DNA of 64,000 nucleotides from Scortum barcoo (Eukaryota; Chordata; Actinopteri; Centrarchiformes; Terapontidae): NCBI GenBank assembly GCA_023238725.1, contig CM041548.1, forward strand, positions 17,009,752 to 17,073,751, written 5' to 3'. Made by a program: the position numbers and the translations under genes. The notes beneath the pieces were generated by a model that did no database searches, was not told the DNA's origin, and worked only from the letters and a program-made list of their open reading frames with translations. Shown here one piece after another: positions 36,850-49,300 of this stretch; the stretch's first letter is position 1; every line of letters starts with the position of its first letter.

Positions 36850-37320
36850 GTGTCAAGGTTGGGTGCAGGGCAAAGTAAAGTTTGGGACCCAGGATGCAGA
36901 CGAGGCAGGAGGCAGAGTAGATGTAAATGACTCTTTATTTGGCTCACACGGGAACACAGGCAGGAACAGGCAGGAACAAACAGGCAGGAAGGCAGGAACA
37001 CAGGCGCACTTTGGGTGGTGACATTGACAACACAACAAGGAACAAAGGAAAGGGACCGGTATATATACACTGTGGGGGACAGGGAAGTGGAAACAGGTGA
37101 GGAGACTAACAAGGGACAGGTGAAACTGATAATAATCAGAGGGTAACACACAAGGACAGGAAGTAAAGTGGCAGACATGTGAGGAGGGGGAAGGAATGCT
37201 ACAAAATAAAACAGGAAGTGAGCAGAACTGGAGAGACTGAAGACAAGGTCAGTCAGGAGACAAGAACCGACACAGGGAACAAGAGACAAGGAGGACACAA
37301 GGAACACAAAAAACGAACAA
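36850..37320. repeat. Purine-rich interspersed repeat
   Basis: A GTTGGGTGCAGGGCAAAG start, then GGACCCAGGATGCAGACGAG, GACTCTTTATTTGGC and many GGAACA, CAGGAA and GACAAG units. This composition and order match a repeat type often seen in teleosts, probably a non-autonomous DNA transposon. The 177-codon minus-strand open frame over it (36774-37307) is a result of the purine bias and is not called a gene. Boundaries approximate. Confidence 0.45.
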
Positions 37321-38069
37321 AAAAACTTGTTAGATTCAAGATTATTAAAAGGCTTTCAACTCTATTATGAAAATATATTAGTCTCCTATGCATTATTTAT
37401 GATAGCCTGTTACAGACACATATTGAGTCAAGCAGTGTAGATTGACATTCAGTGTATTTTTATTCAGTGTTTTTTAAGGTTTTCAAGTTGTCATACAGCA
37501 AATGTTGATGTCAGTTTATTTTAATTTACTGGCCTGATAAGGACACAAGATAATGACACAATGCAAATGACAGAAATAAAATGTGAATTCACCAACAGTA
37601 GTACAAAGACAAAAGGAAAAGACTGATTTAAATCTGATGGAAAATGCAGTTTTCCCAAACACATGCATGTGTCAGAGCTTTGGGAACCAGCACAAGCATT
37701 TGTGTTACACTGAATTAAAAATGTAAAGAGAGGCTATATCAGAACTTTTGAATTATTCCTAACATAACTAAAAGAACACAATTTTATGCACTTTACATTT
37801 AAAGATGTCCTCAGTGCTCAGCATTGCTGTTTGCAGCTGAATCAACGACAGCACGGCGTGGTGAGGTGATGGCTCCGTAAACCCAGCTGATGAAGCACAG
37901 CTCCACCACGGTGCTGGTGGGATGGGGAGAAGAGTAGTCATCTGAGCTGCCAGAAGAAATACAAACATCTATTATGATTTTAATTTTGCTTATGCTCATA
38001 CTATTCTGCACTTCACTGTGTGTGCATTCTCAAAGTGACAAAGCACCATCGGCAAAAGGAAGGAAGGTG

Positions 38070-38530
38070 CACTCACATCTTTTACTTAAAAGTTAAAGTA
38101 GCAGTGCCACTGTGTATTAATACTGTGCTATAAAGACCTGCATGCAAAATATTACTGAAGTAAAAGTAAAAAAGTAAGTATGTATGAATAGAAGTACCAA
38201 AAATAAAAGCACTCATTATACAGACTGGCCCTTTTCAGTATCAAATATTTTATATCAATCATTTGTAACTGATAAAGTTGAGGCTAATCGAATTTACTTT
38301 ATATACCAATTAAAAATAATACATTGTACAATAATACAAGTCTATTTTATTTTGTATTCATGTGTGAATCTGCGAAGTAACAAGTAATTAAATGTATCAA
38401 AACCAATGTAGTGGAGTGAAAAGTACGACATTGGAGTTGAAGTATAAAATACAATAAAATGGATATACTCAAGCAAAGTACAAATACCTAATATTTGAGC
38501 TTAAGTATAATACTGACAGTACTAGAATTG
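38070..38530 (+). repeat. Teleost AGTAC-rich interspersed repeat
   Basis: In order it shows TCTTTTACTTAAAAGTTAAAG, GACCTGCATGCAAAATATTA, AGCACTCATTATACAGACTG, GCCCTTTTCAGT, AATGTAGTGGAGTGAAAAGT and ATACTCAAGCAAAGTACAAA. These are the characteristic segments of the same family that lies in opposite orientation at 18388-18900. Near full length, with a central AT-rich portion. Confidence 0.65.
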
Positions 38531-38959
38531 GCAAAAAATAATAGCATGTATTAGTGCTTTAAAAGATTTTTCTGCTCAGTTTCTGCGTCCTTGACTCAGA
38601 GAGACTTACAGTCAGCTACAGCAGAAGCTGCAAGAAGAGGAAAGACAGCAACATGAAGCGATCTGTGAACAGAAGGAGAAAAGTCCTTTTATTCTTCATC
38701 TCATTTTAAGCAATTATTGTTCACTATTGGACAAATTCAAAGAAAGCCTCACCTGTTGGATTTGTTGTTTTCTCTGTGATCACAAAAATACCTTTAGCAG
38801 ACAAGAAAGAAAATGCTAACATGTTAACAATTAAGATTTTCAAGTAACCACGTCACAAAAATCATAAATTGATATGAGAGTTTACCTGTTTAATCTGTAG
38901 TTTTTTATTAGATTTAGATTTAGATTTACATTTCAGGAAACATTTTCATTGCTCCTTAT

Positions 38960-39075
38960 AAGCAGATGTGGTAGCTGATGGTTAATGATGTGTTCGTGGT
39001 GGAGGTGAACCCATTGAACCCAGGACCCTCTTGCTGTGAGGTGACAGTACTAACCACCACACCACTTTGCCGCCA
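38960..39075 (-). repeat. tRNA-derived SINE-like remnant
   Basis: On the minus strand it begins GGCGGCAAAGTGGTGTGGTGG, continues TTAGTACTGTCACCTCACAG and CAAGAGGGTCCTGGGTTCAA. The arrangement recalls a tRNA-like box A (GTGG..TTAGTAC) and box B (GGTTCAA) and is a very common motif in fish genomes. Too degraded for a functional tRNA. Confidence 0.5.
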
Positions 39076-41213
39076 ACCAGAAAATAGATGAAAAACAATA
39101 ATCAGCATCGCTCTTTTTAAAGATTATATGTGATAACAAACGCAGTGATTTTTTTGTGCAAACCCATGGTGTGTGTACAGCAAAACATGTAAACCGTTTA
39201 AAAAAAACACTTTGAAAATGTTGAAAAAATGCCTTGACTTTGGCTTGTGGTCGTTTTTCATTCCTCTATGTGATATAATAAATACATAAAATTAGATTAT
39301 ATATTGTTTTATAATGATATGGATCCCATTTCTCAAATTTAACTACAGCAGATGAGACTATTTTTGTCGGTTAAAGGAAGCAAAGTCCTTTCAGTGAAAC
39401 TGAGTCATGAGCTCAGCTGTCCGGAAGTGACAGGCTCAAAGTCTGATCATGACTGGACCTGCTGCGCTGCCTTTTTACTTTCAATATGACATGACGCGTG
39501 CGACATGGCATGCTGCATACCTCGTCTCTATTCACTTCCTGTTTTTGTGAGGACTCTTCTTGGAAACCAAAATCAAATATATTTTCAACCATGATCAAAT
39601 AAAACACACAGTAAGTAACTATCATGTGCTGTGTTGTTAAGATGAACCTCCTGCAGATGAAAGGAAAAGTCATACAGGTATATTTGTAGTAGTTCTACAA
39701 TCTAAAACATGAGTTCTTAATACTCAGTAATACTCATATAAAAATGTACAATGGAAAAAAAAAGAGACCTGCAGAAATAATGGGTTGGTAATAATTTATC
39801 AGTCAATCTGGAAAACAGCATCTGCCAAATACTGTAAATGTAAATGTACTTTTTGGATCCTTTGATGGTGTTTTGTCAGGAATGGCTGAGTTGTTCACTC
39901 CAGTTTCACCACTATTCCCTGGTGTGAAAGAGTCAGCTCGAACCTCCCAAGAGGGCCAGAGGACTCGCTCAACAACTGAGACAGGAGCTGCTGCTAAAGG
40001 GAGCCGCTTTAATGGCTCTGAAGGAGAAAAACGTCATTGTTTTTATGTTGGCATTTGATGCATTGTAAGTAAAATATATAGTGAGTGCTTTATATAATAT
40101 CTGCCACTATGAAAAAAAGACACTGACATTGTTAGAAAGCATTTAGTTTAATTTCAGACCCTTCAGAATTAGTTTCTGTCTGCGGCAGCTGTCAGAATAA
40201 CAGAACAACAGTAAAATGACACTTGAGCACATCAAACAGCATTGTGCTCCATGTAATTGCCTATTTTGATTCCTCGTGTACTCGATAGTGCTCTGGTATT
40301 AAACTGTCATGATGTGTAGGAAGTGCCTTTTTTTAATATTGAAGAGAAAAGACCAAAGTCAATTGCTACTGTTCTGCACCTTTTTCTACAGTGTGTCTCT
40401 GCTGTTATCACATAGAGCTTTAAAGAAATACAAGAAAAACAGACCTGACAAAGCATAAATTCAGACTTCTGACTTTTGGAATCATAATGTGTTTATATAA
40501 GCATCCTTTTGAATTGTCTATTGCCACTAAATCACAGCAAAATCTGATTATTTTGGGATCACACCACTGTTGTAATTGGAGTCCGCTAACTGCAAATTCG
40601 CAGGATGCTCATTCTGGCGAGTGTGAGGAACAAGATGCTGACTGCAGTTGACTTAACAGCCACTGGTGTCACTGTTAACAACCGATTCTGAAATATTGCA
40701 CCTTTAAAACATAGCTTGTTAAACGCACAATGCAACAAATCGTTCTTTGACAAATAACTTTGATTTGACTCAGTGGCTCAGGTTTGACTTAGTTTGCTTT
40801 GCTACATGTGCTGTTGATGGATGAAAGCTGAACTGCACATTAATCAGAGTGCTAGCAAACACCCGCAATGTACAGACGTTGCAAGCTTTCTGCTCAAGTG
40901 ATTTGCAAAGAGAGAAACAAACAGCATTTTCAGTTTGACTCATTCATCAAGCACTAAAAATAACTGCAAAGTTTGATTGTGTATGAGTCTACAAACTCGA
41001 CTAACACTCAATAACTGGATGTGAGGAGGAAAGTTTTCCTTTTTTCCCCCCAGACAGCCATAGCCACCCTTTACATTAATCATAACAGCCTCCGTCTAAC
41101 AGGCCATGAGATTTAAAAGTGCTGTGGTCTGCTCTGTTCCTCTGCATTGTGCCCGGTACGGTATAATGATTGCTGAGCTGCAGGTCTTCGGGCAATGAAA
41201 CCCAATCCCTTTT

Positions 41214-41219
41214 TTTATT
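41214..41219 (-). terminator. abra: Candidate abra poly(A) signal
   Basis: AATAAA on the minus strand, the first such hexamer downstream of the abra stop codon, giving a 3' UTR of about 520 bases. No 3'-end evidence is available. Confidence 0.35.
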
Positions 41220-41733
41220 ACCGCGCCACCGTACACTTGCAAAGCTGCTGGTTATTTGGTACATTAACACATAATCAAGTATCTCATTAACATAAGCCTC
41301 AAAGAAAGTGCAAAAGAGACACGTGTGAGAATCCGCGAGCCTCTCCGGATGGAAACCGAGGCAGCCGAGAGCGAGGACGTTATCTCTCTAAGAGCTCCTG
41401 AATTAAATATCTAAAGTCTCGGCAGATTTCTCAAAACTCGTGCATGACAGCTACAATTTAAATACCCACAACACCGACAGGGAGAGTCTTCAAGTATCTA
41501 CAAAAATAACTGCAAAATATTCTTTGAATAATCCACACCGACGCATCCGCCGAGCTTTGCGGCCTCCATACTCCTTTGAGATTGTTCTGGAAGAATAGAC
41601 CCAGGTCAAATTGTGCTTTAAATCCCCCTCTTAGCCCTACTCGATAATGACGGAGGTTATTTCACAGGGTCCATTGTGCCAGCCGAGTAGTTGTAAGAGG
41701 ATTTCCAGTGCAGCTTTGACCCGGGTGTTAACA

Positions 41734-42217
41734 TCACACCAGCAGAGTAATGATCACTCCGTCGTCCTGGCCCTGCCACAGCATCTCCCCATCAAACGCC
41801 ACCTTCCCGTGTTTCCTGGCCCTCATCAGGATCCCCACTACCTTGTCAGAGATCCGGACGTATCTGTCGAAGAGCTGCCCGAACGTGATGCGGGTCCTCC
41901 CGTCCGGGTCCGGGTCGGCCATAGTCCGGATGACGTAGCACATGTCGTCTATCTCCCGGTGGATGTGCTGCTCGGCGCGCTTGGCTCTCTCCGCCGTGAG
42001 GCTGCCCTCCTTGGGGCGCCCGTAACCCTCCTGGCCCTTCTGCAGGCGCAGCGACATGGAGTAGTCGTAGTCAAAATATTCACTGAAGGGGTTGAGTTTC
42101 TGGTTCACGTTGTGCTCGGAGGCCCAGTTCTGCCAGCGGCTCTTGAGGTTCCCCACGGCGCTGTATTTCTTGGACAGTGTGTTGATCTTGTGGGCGTCCT
42201 CGGCTTCCTTTTTGTAC
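41734..42217 (-). CDS. abra: abra exon 2: WH2-like region and costars domain
   Basis: This exon encodes residues 257-417 and the TGA stop (41734-41736). The acceptor AG at 42219-42218 follows the pyrimidine-rich CATCCCTCCC; entry is in phase 2 and joins cleanly to exon 1. Visible landmarks are GNLKSRWQNW (279-288), LNPFSEYFDYDYSMS, GYGRPKEG (321-328), HIHREIDDMCYVIRTM and FDRYVRISDKVVGILMRARK, ending GEMLWQGQDDGVIITLLV. This is the highly conserved C-terminus (costars domain) of actin-binding Rho-activating protein, also called STARS, which binds actin and promotes MRTF/SRF transcription in striated muscle. The total length of 417 compares with about 380 in mammals, as I recall; the extra length lies in the variable N-terminal half. 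Confidence 0.96.
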
Positions 42218-44185
42218 CTGGGAGGGATGTCAGATTCCGTTAAAAACAAATAAAAATATGCAAAACTCTGGGTATCTGTTTTGAAGCTGCAAGGGAAGTT
42301 GTTGTTTTTGCTTTTCTTTTTTTTTTTACTTGGTCTCAAGGATAAATGCAGGCAGGCGTAATAGACGGTATCTGAGCGACGCCATCATGAGATTTGTGCA
42401 CACGTGAAGGAGACAACAAATGAGAATGGCTGAGAGGTTACAGCTTGCACAGATCAACATGAAAAGTTGATTTCGTGTCTTCAGGTTGAATCACAAAAGT
42501 AATGGGTGGAAATTTTTTTCCAAATAAGAAACCTTCCTGTTTCAACATGCAAATCATGAGTCACAGCATTATGCTTTAATAAGAGATGATAAAAATAATA
42601 AACAGGAGTGCAACTTCTGTTTAAAATGATCCTGTGTGGTTGACAAATAACACCTGTGTTATGATGTTTTATCTGTAGACATTACTAATATTATGAGGAC
42701 ATCTGGTATTATATTTTGATCATAAACAACGGGATTTTCGTGCTTGCAGACGTTTCTCTTTCTTATGCTAATGATACTTCGCTGAGGGGCCATATCAAAA
42801 TTGCTGATTGGAAGTTGTCCCAGTAAGCTCACTTAAACAGAAACAGAAAAAGACCTGAACAGTATAACCACTCACTCATAATGCACATAAAACAGGTATA
42901 AAACATGTAATATACAAGGTAATATAAACAATAATCATAAAAGGATGAAACAAGTGGATAAAATAAAATCCAGCAATGAGAACATCACGGATGAAACACT
43001 GGCACTTATAGGGAAATTAGCAGCAACATCAAACAACCCACAACATAAAGTGCTATAAGTGCTTTAAAAACATCTGCTCTGTTGCACAGTTATTTAACCT
43101 GCGAGTGGCTTGCAGTGCGATGTTTGAAGTGCTGAGGAGGCGGACAATTTCAGGGTATGTGCTATTCTGAACCTGGGCGCTATGGCCTTAATGCTTCTTA
43201 GTCTTTGGAGAAAGCACTATAATGAACGCTCAATAGTTTACTTGATGGTGTGCAGTTAATTGATATTTTGGACACTTACATTGTTTTGTTCTGCATCTAT
43301 AAAATGCAGGAAGTTGCTTTTTGGGGCCGTTAGCTACTTTTTTCCCCTGTTTTTTTTTTTCAGAATTTCTGAGGGCACTACATGGTGCATCATATAGTAA
43401 ATATGGAGTGATTTTAGTCACAGTCTTTGTGAAGTGTGTGTTAGCCTTACTACTGCTACTAGCTGCCTTACATCATGAGATAAGGCCAAAGGATGCCTAT
43501 CAAAGTGTGGTTTGGGAATACAGGGACGAGCACCACACAATATGTGTATTAAGCAGCACTTTTACTGAATTCCAACAAGCCGCTTCATTTCTAAATACTG
43601 AAATGTTCATACGTAATCCAACAGGACATTGCAGCAGTGTGTTTCCCATCCCACTGTTGCATGTGCATCATTCTTCACTTGTTACTGGGGAACTCTCTAA
43701 TAATTTGAGGTTTTAAGATTGCATGCCTCTTCAAATATGCTGCAGTGAAAGTGTTTTGAAACCACAACGCTATAAGACAACCAAAGGACAACCCAAATGT
43801 TTTTATTAGACTGGGTTTCTCATGAAATTGACATGTGATCTGCATAAAAACTAATTCCTGGAAGATTTCCCATGTTTATCCATAACCTCGCTGTGCTCAT
43901 GTTTCAACAATCTTGGCCCAACCTGTCAAATCAACTTTATTGTTCTCTCCACAGATTTGCACTTAAGATTAATCACTGTCAAATGTCTTAATATCCTGTT
44001 TCAGAGAGAAATACACATGAGGGAGATCTGAAAAAGTATCTTTACCTTTTTTTCAGATGGAGGGGTATTGTTTTGTCACTATTTTTTAACTTTGTGCCGT
44101 GTTTTTCAGCATCAAAAAATGAAAGAGAAGACATTTAAAACGTCATCTGTTTACTGGAAAAACAAAGCACACAGGTCGTACTCAC
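42218..44185 (-). other. abra: abra intron
   Basis: A single 1.97-kb intron between the two coding exons, with donor GTGAGT at 44185 and acceptor AG at 42218-42219. No exon or repeat of known family was recognised. The 131-codon plus-strand frame at 43321-43716 matches nothing I know. Confidence 0.85.
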
Positions 44186-44955
44186 GCTGGGACTGAGGGT
44201 CTTTTAATCCTCATGGCTGACTCGGAGTCTCCTTCAGAGTCGTCTTTCAAAGGGCTGTGTGTTTGAGAGTCCTCTATATCCAGTCTCTCCTTCTCTGCCT
44301 CGTCTCTATCACCACCACCGGTGTGCCCCTCTCCTGGTCCTCTCCCCTCTTTTGCGAGCTTCTGCTCTTTCTCCACCAGCTTCCAGCTTTTGGTCAGAGA
44401 AGACACCATGTTGGAGCACTTCCTGCGGCGCGTAGGGGAGCTTTTCTTCTTCAGAAGCCTGTCGATTTCCTCATCCGATGGCAGAGCCTCCTTCTTGATC
44501 TTCTCTGTCAGGAGCTCGATGCCGGCACCTTTCTCCTGAACCCCGCTGGTCACCGTCTTCACCACCTGCTTTACCTTGATGCGAGATGCAGCCGGTGCCT
44601 CTGCTGAGCTTATCTCCTCGGTCTTGGATTCATCTTGGGGTTTCTTTTTAAGAGTAACAGCCTTTTGAGTTTCTCCAGGACTGATGACATGGTTTTGAGA
44701 AGCCTCTGTTGGCTGGGTCTGGGTGGAAGGAGGTTTCTTTGGGACCCATGTCTTTCTGTGTTCCTCTGTTGGTCCTCCCAGTGAAGATGGAGCCCAACCG
44801 CTGGGCTCACTGGCCTGCTTCTTCTCGTTCTCCGTCACCCACTGCTGCCAGCTGCTCGTCAGGCTGCACACCATGCTGATAGTGCGCAGCTTCTTGATGT
44901 TCTTGTTGGAGGATGGCTTCCTTTGGGAGGCCCGGCCGCTCTCTTTGCTAGACAT
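44186..44955 (-). CDS. abra: abra exon 1: actin-binding N-terminal half
   Basis: Starts at the ATG at 44955-44953 (A at -3) and encodes 256 complete codons before a phase-2 GTGAGT donor. The N-terminus carries LRTISMVCSLTSSWQQW (residues 23-39), matching the first conserved helix of vertebrate ABRA. A second conserved motif, SPTRRRKCSNMVSSLTKSW, is at about 173-191, and MRIKRPSVPA precedes the splice. The linker between motifs is rich in Lys, Glu, Ser and Pro and poorly conserved. With exon 2 the gene is intact. ABRA is a sarcomeric, muscle-enriched protein linking RhoA/actin state to SRF target genes. Reading through the splice donor would hit TGA immediately, which supports the intron. Confidence 0.95.
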
Positions 44956-45484
44956 AATTATGAGTATTAACGTGTCGATTTAAGCACGACTAATCCCGCT
45001 AAGTGATCTTCCTCAACAGCTGTCAGATTAGCTGGAACATTTTCATCTCCACACGCCTTAAATGTTTCTTTTCGGTAATGTTTTCCCCCCCTTGTTGCCT
45101 GCCACCCTCACGCTTGCAGCCTCTGCTCTAAAACGGGGAGAGCAAACCCTAACATGACGGTGGAAAGTATTCGAGTCATCCCGGGCTAGCGACCTGATCG
45201 TCTTTCCCTGACTCTGGTCACCACCTCATGTTTCATCACAGATTGTGGAGCATGTTGCCCGAGGTAAACAGAGTGCATGGGGCGCTATGCGGAATCAGTA
45301 AGTGCACAGAGACAAAGACCTTACCACCTGATGTGCAATCGCAGTATCCTTTATTAACTTTCTAACTTTCTAACACATACATGACAAATAAAGATAAAGG
45401 TCACACAATGTCTCATTTAGAGCCACAATCAGATGTTTTACAGGTAAAAAAAAGTGTTTTGTATTTAAAATATCTCATTTGGAA

Positions 45485-45600
45485 AGTAAATGTAAATGTA
45501 GTGGAGAAAGAAAGTATGACGGAGTATAAAGTGGTATGAAATGGAAGTACTGAAGTATCTCATAGGTATAATTAAGTACAGGACTTGAATGAAACTTACC
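45485..45600 (+). repeat. Fragment of AGTAC-rich teleost repeat
   Basis: AATGTAGTGGAGAAAGAAAG, GGAGTATAAAGTGGTATGAA and ATGGAAGTACTGAAGTAT correspond to the 3' portion of the family at 38070-38530, same orientation. Confidence 0.55.
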
Positions 45601-45916
45601 ATAATCTACATTCTGGTCAGTCCTGTTGTCAGGTTTGGCAGTAATGCTAACAAAATGATGACTATGATCTATCTACCCCCTCCGAGGCTGCAGATATTAA
45701 TTCTCTGACACCTCGAGCAGCAAAATCGCACCTACAAATCTTTTCCAGAGGCTTTAAACACTGAAATAAATCACAATTTACCCTTTAATCAGAGGAAAGA
45801 AACTCCCTCTCTCTGAATCTGCTGCCGTCTGCGATCTCGCTTTCATTTCTAAATCATCTTGGACGGAGAGCTTTAAAGGAGAAATACGTGACCACCGGTG
45901 TGAGGCTGGTGCAGAA

Positions 45917-46338
45917 CTTTATAAAACCTGAGGGAGGTGCGGCCGAGACTCAAACAGAGGGTGTCACAGATACAAGGAGACACTTAATCTGAGGTGAGAA
46001 AGGAAACGGGGAGCGTCTGACCAGGAGAGAATGTGATACCTGGAGGAGACGAGGAGCTACTGCTTACGCATGAGGTGGTTTAGTCTTGCAGGGCAGCTGG
46101 CGGCGAGATCACGATTCACCCCCCCGCTCACTTGAGACGGGGCAGTGTGCGCCCTGACATCAGCACCTTCAACACCACCAACGTCAAGGCCTCATGCTCT
46201 GCAAAAAAAAAAAAAGCGAGCTCTGACAGAGGCGTTTAGTGCTGTTTTAAGAGCTACGTTTTATGTGAAGCTACGTGATGCAGTTTTATGTGTGTTGCTT
46301 TCTTATATCAGTGTTTGCAGGGGGGGGGTTAAATATAA
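45917..46338 (-). promoter_or_regulatory. abra: Candidate abra muscle-type promoter
   Basis: Reading on the minus strand toward abra: a MEF2-consensus site TTATATTTAA at 46338-46329 (fits YTAWWWWTAR), an E-box CAGCTG at 46094-46099, and a TATA box TATAAAG at 45923-45917. A TSS near 45890 would leave a leader of about 930 bases, or less if a 5' UTR intron exists (an acceptor-like CTGACAG lies about 70 bases before the ATG). MEF2, E-box and TATA elements are expected for a striated-muscle gene such as abra. All are short motifs, so this is inference. Confidence 0.35.
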
Positions 46339-46352
46339 AATTGTCACTCACT

Positions 46353-46360
46353 CACACACA

Positions 46361-46394
<34 letters not shown>
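46353..46394. repeat. Interrupted CA microsatellite
   Basis: CA tract with AA interruptions, next to a G-run and the MEF2-like site. Confidence 0.9.
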
Positions 46395-49300
46395 GACATG
46401 AAGTTGCAGCTGTTGGCAGTCTGTCACGGAGGGAGTGGAAGTGACTCATCGAGCATCAGCACAGGTCGGCTTCCCGAACTAAGTCAGGGTGGTAACATGT
46501 ACACGGTTTCGCATGCTGGTCTGGGGAGGAGGGTTAGTGCTCCACCACAAGGACAAACAGGCTCATGACAGCTTCAGGTGCTGCATGAGAGTGTGAGGCA
46601 TGGGTGAAACTGCTTCTTGCAGCTGATGTGGTGTGTGCATGTGGGGAAAAGTGTGTGTATATAAAACACTCCTGCTAACATGCTGTGACGACATCTTGCA
46701 ATTAAACACTTCCACACAACCACGCCACAGGACCTCTCTTGTTTTTTTCCTTTGTGCAGTGGGGTCGGGAAGGAAGAGAAAGACAATGTTTATATTTCAA
46801 TACTTTCTCCCTTAGAGTCCTGGATATAATAATAGTAGTCACAAGTCACGTTAAGGACACATGGCCCATCTGTCAACCCCATAACCCTGTTTTTTTTTTT
46901 CTTTTTTGGAGCACCACCTGGAGCTTTTCCTGATTTTTTCTTTTTTTTTTTTTTGGAGCATCGTCAGATATTACCTCCGAGGCTGCTCCTTGCATTTTTA
47001 TGTCAGAGCAGATCTGCAGGGATCTAGATGGCAGCGGAGGCAATAACTCTGTGCCATATCTCCTTCAGACTATGGCAGCAGGAGGATCATTCATCCACCA
47101 TCATACACTAAATAATGTGGTGGTCATAGAGTTTTTGTTCATCAAGAAGTAGAAATGGTTAGACTTGTTTTTTTTGTGCTGTTAAAAAGGCAGATTGAGG
47201 CAATAAAAGGCAAAAAGTCTGCTTTCATTTTAGAGCGATGTTTAAGCATTTTAGGGTAAATGTGAGGGTGAGAGTCTACCAGTAGAGGTTGCTATGATGT
47301 CATTGTTGAAGCAGTGTGGCGCTCCACGTGGACATGAATAAGTCTCTTCAGCTCAACACTCAATGGCTCTAGTAGTCGTAACACTCTGAGCCACTAATGA
47401 ATGAGCAACCATTCAGTTTATAATGTTTTTTTAAAGAAATTCATTTTATCCCTCTATCTCACCCAAGTTGTCATTTATTTCCCATATGGCTGGCTTTAAA
47501 ATTGCACCTCGTAGAATAAGAAATAAAGAGATAATTACTCTCTGAGATGCTTTGTCTGACACACAATTTGCACAAAACACCAAACCCTTGTCAAAAATAA
47601 ACAAATAGCACCGGATTCATGGGTGCTAAAAGTGATGATTAACTCCATTAAATGGCTGTTAACCATCTGCTCATTTCTTTATAACTCATGACAGCAGTGG
47701 AACAATTCAGATGTTTTCACTCAGTCTAAAAAAAGACGTGTACGCTGCAGGTGGGGAGCCAGCGCGTTTCTTGGATTAAAGGCCACTCCGGTGACTTGGG
47801 CCAAGTAGACCGGGTGGTCGACCCCACCGACGGTTCAGATCTGGAGAGAACGCACCTGTGTTCCCCAGCGCTTATCAACATCTGCACTGTCACTGCCGCT
47901 GTGTTTACCATTCGGCGGCCTGTTTTGTTTGGCCGTCCTTCTTATTGTGCATTAATTGTGCAGGAATGCGTCTCATCCTCGTCCCCTGCATGCAATGCCG
48001 ATTCGCGTTACCCTTGGGGTGATCCTGCACATAAGTGGAATATAGGAGATGTTCATAGCCATCGTCTTGATTGCAGCAGTAGCTTAAATCCACTCAGAGT
48101 TCATTTGCAGGGCCAGTAAAATGACTAATTGAAACAGCTGTAACCGGAATTCAGAGGATGTTTTTTTTTTCCTTCTCGTCTTTAGAAGTTGATGGATTTG
48201 CTGTCTTTTTATTTCCACACTAATCAACAATAACATCTGTAACAGTCAAACATGTTTCTCTTGACAAATCATCTGAAACAGCTACACCAAATTTCAGTTT
48301 TGATCCAAATGCAGAGTGTTTTTTTTTTTTTCGCCTCTCCACAACGCTGACCTCAACGTAGAAGCCAGCCGCACAAATCTGTCCTGGCCCGGGAAAAGTA
48401 AACCACGATGTAATCCACTAATACTTCCTTCCGCAGAGGCCGCATGTTATTGTTTGGCTGTGCCACTTGGCCCCGATAAATAAAGATGGGAAACGACAGT
48501 AAATTACAGCAAGCTCAATACTGGGGTCAGCGAGGGCTGGCCAGGAGGCTGAGAGGAAGCCTCGTCCCCCTGCAGAGGGAGCGACAGGATGACAGAGAGC
48601 GCCGCCGAGGCCAGACAAACTCATTAGATCCTGAGGGAGAAACGAAAGGTCCCTGCTTTGGATTTATGTGACAGCTCTCATGACAATGTTTTAGATGATG
48701 GGGAGGATAGAAGCAGAGGAGGAAGGGATATGATAAAAGATAAAGCAAGAGCACTCTGGAGTGGCAAGTGTTCACAAGATGTAGAGGCTTTTAAAGGCAC
48801 TGTTTTACTTTTTTGTTGTTGTTGTTGTTTTTTGTGTTTTTTTCTGTGTCATTGATAACCGCTAACGGCTTTAAATAACGTCAAGAGTCTGCAGGCTCTG
48901 TGAGACAGACACAATATGACCGTACTTTCTTTACGCATGAAAAGATCTTTGCTTATCACACTGTTAGCAAGCGACTTTTCACCGTTAATTAAACAGATTT
49001 TTTCAGTTAGGACATTTTGTTCTTTATTTGAGGTGTGCATGCAAACAAGAAATATATTTGGGTTTTCCTTTTCTGCGTTATTTACAGTTTTCAATGTTAC
49101 AATGACAAAATACCTTGAAAGGAAATACGATGCAATACAAGAGAAAATAAACACTAACTATGACACACACCAGACCACAGAACAGAAAGGATAGTCCACA
49201 TTTTTTTACAACAAAACTTTGGACAAAATCAGGCTGATTTTGAGCGGATTCTTTGCGATTTGCATGCTGGATCCTCTGCGCTTCAGTGACATTGAATGCG

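Larger units (their letters stand above)
33241..41213. other. Intergenic DNA between samd12 and abra
   Basis: No gene is confidently recognised. Repeats make up much of it: copy B of a direct repeat (33526-33700), a common fish repeat (33930-34165), a purine-rich repeat (36850-37320), an AGTAC-rich repeat (38070-38530) and a tRNA-like SINE remnant (38960-39075). Short splice-site-bounded open stretches on the minus strand at 37.8-39.6 kb are discussed as a finding but are too weak to call a gene. Confidence 0.6.

Noticed and set aside
36774..37307. 177-codon minus-strand open frame, hydrophobic and Ser/Pro-rich
   Set aside because: It coincides with a purine-rich interspersed repeat; the apparent hydrophobic protein is a by-product of the pyrimidine-rich complement.
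38960..39075. Functional tRNA gene
   Set aside because: The box A/B-like strings are degenerate and no cloverleaf can be drawn; a SINE remnant is a better reading.
41647..42243. 198-codon plus-strand open frame over abra exon 2
   Set aside because: It is the antisense shadow of the real abra exon, whose minus-strand translation matches a known protein.
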